DNA of 64,000 nt, taken from positions 1-64,000 of the forward strand of contig USDX01000006.1 in NCBI GenBank assembly GCA_900553605.1, written 5' to 3'. Within the stretch, counting starts at the first letter, position 1. The number at the start of each line of letters is the position of its first letter. The notes under the pieces are model-generated. The model saw only the letters and a list, made by a program, of their open reading frames with translations, was not told the origin of the DNA and searched no databases. Origin of the DNA: an uncultured Eggerthella sp. (lineage in GTDB: Bacteria > Actinomycetota > Coriobacteriia > Coriobacteriales > Eggerthellaceae). The position numbers were made by a program, and so were the translations under genes. Positions 17,683-23,959 of the stretch are shown here, piece by piece.

Positions 17683-18888
17683 ATGGCTAAGAAGAATAAC
17701 GCGAAGAGCGCTGGCGGCGGAAACGCTGCTGCGAAGACCGAGAAAAAGGGCAAGAACCAGATTTCTCAGCAGCAGGCGCGTGCGAATGCGGCGCGTGCGA
17801 GCGCGAAGATCAGCCCTGCACCTGAAGGGCCGGTGCCTGCTATTTCAGTGCTGGTGCCCATCTGCAATTCCGAGCAGTACCTGGAGCAGGCGCTTGATTC
17901 GCTGATTGCTCAGACGTTTGCCGACTTCGAAGCGCTGTGCATCAACGATGGCAGTACCGATGGCTCTCTGGATATCATCAAGCGCTACATGGAAAAAGAC
18001 CAGCGTTTTCGCCTGATTGATAAGGATAATTCCGGTTACGGCGCGTCAATGAACTTGGGTATCGACACCGCGCGCGGCGAATACATTGGCATTTTGGAGC
18101 CCGACGATTTCTTTGAGCCGAATGCGCTGGAGCTGCTGTACGGCCTGGTGAAGGACGCAAGCGCCGATGCTCCTGTCGATGTGGCCAAGGCTAACTATTG
18201 GTTCTACTGGAGCGCGCCCAAGGAGCGTAACCAGCTTATAAGTGTGTGCAAGCCCCCCATGACAGATGCTCCCTTCAATCCGCGCGATGTTCGCGAGGTG
18301 TTCTACTGCATCCCTTCTATTTGGTCGGCGCTGTATCGTCGCGAAATGCTCATTGAAAAGGGCGTGCGTTTCCTCGAAACGGCGGGCGCAAGCTTCCAAG
18401 ACCTGGGCTTCCAGTTCAAGGTATGGGTATCCGCGCAGAAAGTTGTCATGTCCGAAGAGGCCATCCTGCATTACCGCCAAGACAACGAGGCTTCGTCTGT
18501 GAACGACGCGCAAAAAGTGATGTGCGTGTGCAAGGAATTCGACATGGCCGAGCGCTTCATCAAGAACGATCCTGATTGCGAAGATTTGCGAAAAGTCCTG
18601 TTCAGGCTGCGTTATGACAGCTATATGTGGAACTTTGCGCGCTTGGCGCCGGAGCAGCGTCGTGAATTTGTGGTCAAGATGCATGAGGATTTGCGCGCCG
18701 GGTTCAGAGGCGGCGCGTATGATCGCTCGCTGTTCAGCGACTATCAGAACGCGAACCTGCGCTATTTGATGGAGCACCCAAAGCGCTTCGAGCAGTTCTT
18801 CCCGAACAACCCCACGCCGTTGCGCAAGGGTTTGTACTATCTGCTGGTGGCAGGCCCCAAAGCAGCATTGAAAGCCGCAGGGAAATAG
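17683..18888 (+). CDS. Family 2 glycosyltransferase
   Basis: 401 residues. A Lys/Ala/Gln-rich, probably disordered, N-terminus of about 45 residues is followed by a GT-A family 2 domain. The domain shows ISVLVPICNSEQYLEQALDS, CINDGSTDGS, NSGYGASMNLG and the metal-binding LEPDDFF. The C-terminal half (SFQDLGFQFKVW, YRQDNEASSVND) closely matches the gene at 49714-50775, so the two are paralogues. It likely adds a sugar to a surface glycan in the cytoplasm; donor and acceptor are unknown. The start ATG follows GAGAGGGGCAGGG. A 69-bp copy of its own 3' end occurs downstream, across a repeat element. Confidence 0.9.
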   Translation: MAKKNNAKSAGGGNAAAKTEKKGKNQISQQQARANAARASAKISPAPEGPVPAISVLVPICNSEQYLEQALDSLIAQTFADFEALCINDGSTDGSLDIIKRYMEKDQRFRLIDKDNSGYGASMNLGIDTARGEYIGILEPDDFFEPNALELLYGLVKDASADAPVDVAKANYWFYWSAPKERNQLISVCKPPMTDAPFNPRDVREVFYCIPSIWSALYRREMLIEKGVRFLETAGASFQDLGFQFKVWVSAQKVVMSEEAILHYRQDNEASSVNDAQKVMCVCKEFDMAERFIKNDPDCEDLRKVLFRLRYDSYMWNFARLAPEQRREFVVKMHEDLRAGFRGGAYDRSLFSDYQNANLRYLMEHPKRFEQFFPNNPTPLRKGLYYLLVAGPKAALKAAGK

Positions 18889-18920
18889 GTGGGAATATAG
18901 GGACAGGTCCCGTTTTCCCA
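18889..18920 (+). repeat. GGGAATATAGGG-type repeat, single unit
   Basis: Starts at the base after the glycosyltransferase stop codon. It reads GTGGGAATATAGGGACAGGT, then CCCGTTTTCCCA, an imperfect palindrome (TGGGAA...TTCCCA). It separates the gene from the duplicated copy of its tail. Confidence 0.85.
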
Positions 18921-18992
18921 GTTTTGCGCAAGGGCTTGTACTATTTGCCGGAAGCAGCCCCTAAAGCAGCGCTGAAAGCCGCGGGGAAATAG
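18921..18992 (+). pseudogene. Duplicated 3' tail of a glycosyltransferase gene
   Basis: 18924-18991 repeats the last codons of the preceding gene (18820-18888). Both encode LRKGLYYL.., then KAALKAAGK and stop, with mostly third-position differences. This is a remnant of a tandem paralogue lost by deletion, or a tail duplication around the repeat element. Confidence 0.75.
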
Positions 18993-19008
18993 GAGCAGAT
19001 TATTGGTC

Positions 19009-19040
19009 TAGGGCTGGAAGTCTCTTCCAGCCCTATTTCT
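19009..19040 (+). terminator. Intrinsic terminator
   Basis: TAGGGCTGGAAG, loop TCT, and the exact complement CTTCCAGCCCTA (12-bp perfect stem, 19009-19035), followed by TTTCTGTT. It ends the glycosyltransferase transcript. Confidence 0.85.
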
Positions 19041-19127
19041 GTTCCTGAATGGTTGCAAGCTGACAGTTCTAGAAACGCTAATTTGTAATTATCGATGGTA
19101 ATTTGAGCAAAATACTCATCAATTAGT

Positions 19128-19260
19128 AATCAAAAGTACGAATTAGCACTCATTTTGTACAAAATATCAAATTATTAGTACGAATTATTTTCTAGTTTGT
19201 ACAAATTACTAAATACTTTGTACAAACTAATTGCGCAAAGTGCCATTTAGTACAAAATAA
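19128..19260. promoter_or_regulatory. Row of GTAC-centred palindromes at 21-bp spacing
   Basis: GTAC centres start at 19136, 19157, 19178, 19199 and 19220, exactly 21 bases apart, and a sixth is at 19250. The best sites are ATTTTGTACAAAAT (19152-19165) and TTTGTACAAA (19196-19205 and 19217-19226); the others are half-conserved (AAAAGTACGAATT, TTAGTACGAATT, TTAGTACAAAA). The stretch is very AT-rich against GC-rich surroundings and ends about 50 bases before the AlbA_2 gene start. A spacing of two helical turns points to cooperative binding of a dimeric regulator on one face of the DNA. The binding protein is unknown; the downstream gene product is the first candidate. Confidence 0.75.
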
Positions 19261-19309
19261 AAGAAATTGCATCAATCCTAGGGAACAGTTCGGCTTATTG
19301 GAGGCCTTC

Positions 19310-20779
19310 ATGCTAAAGGAAGAGCTTGTTGATTTGGTCCGTGAGACCCAGCGGCTGAAAGCGGAGCAGCAAACAGTTGAGGTGAAGGCCGCAAGCAAGG
19401 GGTGTCCGAAAAGGCTATACGATACGCTTTCTTCTTTTTCTAACCAGGATGAGGGCGGGGTAATTCTATTTGGCGTTGATGAGTCGAAAGATTTTGACGT
19501 AGTTGGCGTATACGATGCGCAGGATCTCCAGAAGCATGTTTCTGAACAATGTCTGCAAATGAAGCCTAAGGTTCAGGCTCTGTTCACGATGGCTGATGTT
19601 GATGGCCGCGTGGTCGTTTCTGCCGAAATACCAGGAATGGACGTTTCTGAGCGTCCTTGCTTCTATGAGGGCAAAGGACGCTTAAGGGGATCGTACAAAA
19701 GGGTTGGCGAAATGGATGAGCCAATGACCGAGTATGAGATATATAGCTTTGAGGCTTTCCGAAAAAAATACCAAGATGACATCCGGGTAATTGATGGATG
19801 CGGCTTCGACACGTTGGATCCATCGGATTTGGCCAATTACCTGCTGAGGTTAAAGGCGAACAAGCCCCATCTGGCCACTTTGCGTGATGAGCAGATATAC
19901 CCGCTAATGAGCATTCTTAAGGATGGCAAGGTGACGTTGGCAGCTGAGTGGTTATTTGGGTATTATCCACAGGCATTTGCTCCTCAATTGCACATTACGG
20001 CGGTAAAGGTTTTTGGGGAAGAAAAAGGTGCATTGGATTCCGAAGGAAACAGGTTCGAGGACAACAAGCGCATCGAGGGGACCATTCCCGAGATGCTGGA
20101 CGAATCTCTGGCCTTTTTAAGGCGCAACCTGTCTCTTTCGACGAAGATAGACAAGCAGACGGGAAAAAGGTTCGACAAGTTTGACCTTCCCATTGATGCT
20201 GTTCGCGAGGTTGTTCTGAATGCTCTGGTTCATCGTGACTACAGCATCCATACCGAGGGGATGCCCATTCAGGTTGAGTTGTATTCCGATCGTCTTGAAG
20301 TTTCGAGCCCGGGTGGACTGTACGGCAGGTTGACGGTTGACAAGCTGGGAAAAGTGCAGCCCGATACCAGGAATCCCGTGTTGGCTACGGCTATGGAAGT
20401 GCTTGGGTTGACGGAAAATCGCTATTCGGGAATCCCGACAGTCCGTCGAGCTATGAAACAGGAGGGAAAGCCCGAACCCGAATTTATCGATACCGGTTCG
20501 GAATTCCGCGTCGTGCTGCGTATGCGCGCAGCTGACATAGCTCCAGACGAGGGGTTTCGCAGCGCAAAGAGCGATGTTTATATGGGAACCGCGAAAGAGC
20601 AACAGGTGCTGAATTACTGCTCTGAGCCGAAGTCGCGTCGCGAGATAGCGGAAATGCTCAACGTTGAGGAATACTACGCTGCGAGAAGATATATCAATCC
20701 GCTTGTTGGAGCAGGTGTGTTGGCGATGACCTTGCCGGACAAGCCGAGAAGCAAAGACCAGAAATATATAAGGGTGTAG
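19310..20779 (+). CDS. AlbA_2 / HATPase_c_4 regulator-like protein (first intact copy)
   Basis: 489 residues from the ATG five bases after GGAGG; a TTG at 19298 is in frame. The N-terminal AlbA_2 domain (about 20-140) includes TVEVKAASKGCPKRLYDTLS and GGVILFGVDESKDFDVVGVY. The GHKL-like ATP-site half has AVREVVLNALVHRDYSIHTE and ENRYSGIPTVRRAM. A C-terminal winged helix follows (SRREIAEMLNVEEYYAARRY). These 'putative DNA-binding, RecG-like' proteins are widespread; some relatives act as transcription regulators or in Schlafen-like defence, and the biochemical role is mostly unknown. The operator-like row just upstream suggests self-regulation. Confidence 0.8.
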   Translation: MLKEELVDLVRETQRLKAEQQTVEVKAASKGCPKRLYDTLSSFSNQDEGGVILFGVDESKDFDVVGVYDAQDLQKHVSEQCLQMKPKVQALFTMADVDGRVVVSAEIPGMDVSERPCFYEGKGRLRGSYKRVGEMDEPMTEYEIYSFEAFRKKYQDDIRVIDGCGFDTLDPSDLANYLLRLKANKPHLATLRDEQIYPLMSILKDGKVTLAAEWLFGYYPQAFAPQLHITAVKVFGEEKGALDSEGNRFEDNKRIEGTIPEMLDESLAFLRRNLSLSTKIDKQTGKRFDKFDLPIDAVREVVLNALVHRDYSIHTEGMPIQVELYSDRLEVSSPGGLYGRLTVDKLGKVQPDTRNPVLATAMEVLGLTENRYSGIPTVRRAMKQEGKPEPEFIDTGSEFRVVLRMRAADIAPDEGFRSAKSDVYMGTAKEQQVLNYCSEPKSRREIAEMLNVEEYYAARRYINPLVGAGVLAMTLPDKPRSKDQKYIRV

Positions 20780-20849
20780 CTTGCGCGAGTCCCTGAGAGC
20801 ATTCGTTCAAAAGCGAATTTGTGAGGTTGCTAGATTACTCGTGAAAAGC

Positions 20850-20880
20850 TGGGAAAACGGGACCAGTCCCTGTATTCCCA
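20850..20880 (-). repeat. GGGAATATAGGG-type repeat, single unit (inverted)
   Basis: TGGGAAAACGGGACCAGT, then CCCTGTATTCCCA: the same unit as at 18889 but on the other strand. It lies 70 bases after the AlbA_2 stop and directly before the TGTCG palindrome block. Confidence 0.8.
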
Positions 20881-20881
20881 G

Positions 20882-20938
20882 TGCGACACCTATGCGACAT
20901 TGTCGCCAAACTGTCGCGACAGTGTCGCATGGGTGTCG
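20882..20938. promoter_or_regulatory. TGTCGCGACA palindrome block, copy 1
   Basis: A 57-base imperfect palindrome made of nested sites: GCGACATTGTCGC (20894-20906), TGTCGCGACA (20912-20921) and GCGACAGTGTCGC (20916-20928), with outer arms GCGACACC and GGTGTCG. It is repeated at 21128-21173 next to a promoter. Operator function is inferred from the symmetry and position. Confidence 0.7.
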
Positions 20939-21043
20939 TTTAGTGGCAATATTGAGCCGCGGTGCTGTCGCTTGTCGCGCACGGTAGCTCCCTCGATTGG
21001 ACAAAATAGACGAAAGAATTTTGGTTAATCATCCGTTTTCGCT

Positions 21044-21083
21044 CGAATAGACCAAAAAATAGGCTGATTTTTTGGTCTATTCG
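21044..21083. promoter_or_regulatory. Perfect 17-bp inverted repeat
   Basis: CGAATAGACCAAAAAAT, a 6-base loop AGGCTG, and the exact complement ATTTTTTGGTCTATTCG. It lies between the two TGTCG palindrome blocks. It could be a terminator (T-run in the second arm), an operator or a structured RNA; a looser half (AATTTTGGTTAAT) lies at 21018. Confidence 0.6.
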
Positions 21084-21127
21084 GGGGGTGTTTGCTCAAA
21101 ACCGCCTGCAAAACCGAATTTAAGGTC

Positions 21128-21181
21128 CGCGACACCTATGCGACAGTGTCGCCGAACTGTCGCGACACTGTCGTTTATAAT
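21128..21181 (+). promoter_or_regulatory. TGTCGCGACA palindrome block, copy 2, overlapping a promoter
   Basis: CGCGACACCTATGCGACAGT and onward repeats copy 1 closely, including GCGACAGTGTCGC and TGTCGCGACA. It runs straight into TTTATAATG, with TATAAT at 21176-21181. The palindromes occupy the spacer and -35 zone, the right place for a repressor controlling the next gene. Confidence 0.7.
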
Positions 21182-21233
21182 GTCGGCGTGGGCAATAGGC
21201 AGAACTAGCTGTCTTATCGAAAGGGGTATTGCT

Positions 21234-22622
21234 GTGACTCCCGAAGAATTAAAGTCTCATATTTCTTCCGGCGAAGGGCTGACGTGTGAATTCAAGCGCT
21301 GCGGAGACATTCCTGGTAACGACACGTTTGAAACGATTTGTTCTTTCGCGAATAGGCAAGGCGGAAATATATTCCTTGGCGTTGAGGATGATGGCTCAGT
21401 TTGCGGCGTGAACGAGAAAAGCGCGCTTGGCATAGAGCAAAACTTGGTTAAAAAGCTGAATGACCCAAGTTGCTTTAAGCCGTCTCCTTTCGTGGAAATA
21501 GAGAGGGTTCGTTTCGAAGGGGCCCTTGTAATAAGGGTCTGGGTTCCGGCGGGTCCTGCTGTATACAGTTGGAAAGGTGTTATATACGACCGCGTTTCGG
21601 ATAGCGATATCAAGGTGCGCGGTGACGATCAGATTGCCTTGATGTATCTACGCAAGCAGAACTTGTATTCAGAGCGCAGGGTGTACAAATATGTGGAAAT
21701 GGAAGACCTGCGTTCCGACCTGATTGATCGACTGCGCAAGATGGCCACAGCGAAGACGGCTGGCCATCCTTGGGCCTCCTTGGATGATGCCGCCTTGTTA
21801 AGAAGTGCGAAGCTATACGCCAAGGACAGAAATACCGGAGAAGAAGGTCTTACCTTAGCGGCGGTGCTGCTGGTCGGTTCCGATGACGTAATCGGCGATA
21901 TATGTCCTGCCTACAAGACGGATGCGATATTCAGAAAAGAGAGCACCGACAGATACGATGATCGCGTTACGGTAAAGACGAACCTGGTCGAATCTTACGA
22001 TATTTTGCTATCGTTCGCTAAAAAGCACTTGCCTGATAGGTTCGTCTTGGAGGGGACGCAGCGAGTAAGCGCGCGAGACGTTATCGCTCGTGAGCTGATA
22101 GCGAATCTCCTGATCCATAGGGAGTTTCTTAATCCATTCCCTGCGAAGTTGGTTGTCGATGAAGAGGGCATTAAAACCGAAAACGCCAGTCGAACTTTTT
22201 ATGAGGGGCGATTGACTTTATCGGACTTCAATCCTGTACCGAAGAATCCTACGATTGCTTCGGTGTTTTCGCAAATTGGCCTTGCTGAGGAGCTGGGCAG
22301 TGGATTGAGGAATCTGGAAAAGTACTCGAGGTTGTATAGCGGGAAAGTTCCTGTCCTGGAGGATGGCGATATTTTTCGTGCCTATGTGCCTGTGGAATAC
22401 GGGGCGGAGACAAGGGGTGCTGATTCCGCTAGGGTGCTGGCTCTTTCGATCGTTGAACGCGACGGATATGTGACATCTGCGAGCTTGGCTGCTGCTGCGG
22501 GCGTAACCCCAAGAACCGCGCAGCGCTATATCAAGAAACTTGTTGAGGACGGCACGCTTGTGCCGAGCGAGAACATGAAGCACAGCTACACGGACGGGAA
22601 GCGGAATCAACTGGGAATATAG
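21234..22622 (+). CDS. AlbA_2 / HATPase_c_4 regulator-like protein (second intact copy)
   Basis: 462 residues from the GTG at 21234, which follows AAAGGGG; the open frame begins at 21072 but the earlier part spans the operator and promoter. The AlbA_2 segment is LTCEFKRCGDIPGNDTFETI, then NRQGGNIFLGVEDDGSVCGV. The ATP-site helix is RELIANLLIHREFLNP, with GLAEELGSGLRNLEKYSRLY further on. The C-terminal HTH is TSASLAAAAGVTPRTAQRYI. It is probably a DNA-binding regulator with an ATPase-like module; the target is unknown. The last residues LGI and the TAG stop are supplied by a GGGAATATAGGG repeat unit, so the native C-terminus was probably different. Confidence 0.8.
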   Translation: MTPEELKSHISSGEGLTCEFKRCGDIPGNDTFETICSFANRQGGNIFLGVEDDGSVCGVNEKSALGIEQNLVKKLNDPSCFKPSPFVEIERVRFEGALVIRVWVPAGPAVYSWKGVIYDRVSDSDIKVRGDDQIALMYLRKQNLYSERRVYKYVEMEDLRSDLIDRLRKMATAKTAGHPWASLDDAALLRSAKLYAKDRNTGEEGLTLAAVLLVGSDDVIGDICPAYKTDAIFRKESTDRYDDRVTVKTNLVESYDILLSFAKKHLPDRFVLEGTQRVSARDVIARELIANLLIHREFLNPFPAKLVVDEEGIKTENASRTFYEGRLTLSDFNPVPKNPTIASVFSQIGLAEELGSGLRNLEKYSRLYSGKVPVLEDGDIFRAYVPVEYGAETRGADSARVLALSIVERDGYVTSASLAAAAGVTPRTAQRYIKKLVEDGTLVPSENMKHSYTDGKRNQLGI

Positions 22623-22643
22623 GGACAGGTCCCATTTTCCCAG
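22611..22643 (+). repeat. GGGAATATAGGG-type repeat overlapping a stop codon
   Basis: CTGGGAATATAGGGACAGGT, then CCCATTTTCCCAG. The TAG inside GGGAATATAG is the in-frame stop of the preceding AlbA_2 gene. Confidence 0.85.
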
Positions 22644-22679
22644 TTTCTTAAGATGGCTTCGCTTGCGATAGTGAACTGC

Positions 22680-23290
22680 ATCCCCCCAAAACTTAGACGG
22701 CTCAAATAAAAGCTACGCTATAAGGGGCTGCCTCCGGAACTCCTCCAGGGTCAGTCCCTTCAGTTTAACTTGGCGCCTCATCGTGTTCCAGTGGGCCACG
22801 TAGGCATCGAGGTTGGATTTGAAGGACTCGACGTCGGTCCACGACCTTCCCCGGAAGAACTCGTCCTTGATGTGGTCGAAGACCCGCTCCGTGACGCCGT
22901 TGTCGATGCAGTTGCCCTTGCGCGACATGCTTTGCGTTATCTTCGCCTCCCTCAGGCGGCCCGTCCATGCCTCGTGCTGGTACTACCAGCCCCTGATGCC
23001 CCTCTGAGTGTCAAGGGCAATTCACGAGATCACGCTGTTTCTTTATGGTGTAGTAAACCTCGTGTGCGATGTGGCGCTTCAGGCATCTGATGGCCTCCAT
23101 CTTGGTATGCCCTTCATCCAGCGGCGCAGCGTCGAGTTGCACAGGTCGCACTCCTCGCATATCTCCGAGGCGGGCTTGCCGCTCTCGTACATCTGCACTG
23201 TCTGCCGCTTGAATTCCTCCGAGAACTTCCTCGGATGTCTGGGGTCTGCCGTGCCGGGACCTTTTCCTCGATGTTCCTCAGTCCCTCACT
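22680..23290 (-). mobile_element. IS3-family element remnant (minus strand)
   Basis: At 22713-22928 the minus strand encodes an OrfB end: MSRKGNCIDNGVTERVFDHI, then EFFRGRSWTDVESFKSNLDA and EEFRRQPL. It is preceded in frame by GWQYQHEAWTGRLREAKITQ (to about 22990). At about 23100-23245 the OrfA start appears (RKFSEEFKRQTVQMYESGKP, then ASEICEECDLCNSTLRRW), a helix-turn-helix. Most of OrfB between them, including the first catalytic Asp, is gone. The element is dead by deletion. Confidence 0.8.
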
Positions 23291-23317
23291 AATCTGTTTA
23301 ATGCAGTGTAGCAAATC

Positions 23318-23890
23318 CAGGTCTCAAGCGGCGCAAGGGGCGCTATGGCTACTGCCGCATCAACCGCGAGCTCAGATGGAGCGGCATCGTTGCTGTAGAG
23401 AAGAAGGTACTCAACGTTATGCGGAGTTTGGGTTCATCGCCAAGGGCGCGATGGGGAAGCGCAGAGGTTGGAGAGCCATGTAGCTGGGCGATCCGCAGCT
23501 GAACCTGATGAGTGGGCCTTCACCGTGGGATGGACCCCAGGTGGGCGGTTGCCTGCATATCTACCGGCGAGGGACGCCTTTACCTAGCAGCCGTGATTGA
23601 CGCGTTTTTGTACGAGGTGGTGGGGCTTCGCCTGATGATGGGGTCTCGTTTTCGGGTGACGATCAGGGGTCGGTACATGTCTCGCCTGTTCTAGCGGCGC
23701 CTGGAGTCCCATGGGACTGCCCGGTTGGTGTCGAGGCTGGGCAGCCCTTTCGGCAATGCGTTGCCGAGTCGGGGCATATTCAAGTACATAGAGTTTTACT
23801 GCGCTGCATTTGCGCCTGAATTTATGTTCCCAGATGATTACGAGCGAAGATGCACCTAGAGGTTCTTATGCAAATGTCCAATTTGAGCTT
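23318..23890 (+). mobile_element. Second, older IS3-family remnant (plus strand)
   Basis: Scattered frames match OrfB: RRKGRYGYCRINRELRWSGI, then VEKKVLNVMRSLG at about 23325-23440; DEWAFTVGWTP at about 23507; GRLYLAAVIDAFLYEVVGLR at about 23570-23640; and a faint tail near 23790. Frameshifts and stops separate every piece. It lies head-to-tail with, and opposite in strand to, the preceding remnant, so insertions were nested or adjacent. Confidence 0.65.
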
Positions 23891-23959
23891 TCCGCTCCGC
23901 GCCCCATTTCCCGTGTTCAAGAAATGGGGCTGTCCAGAAGAGGCCTTTGGTCTAGGAAA

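Noticed and set aside
19128..19260. Plasmid-type replication origin (iterons)
   Set aside because: Periodic sites are present but no Rep protein or DnaA boxes are near; an operator for the adjacent regulator explains them better.
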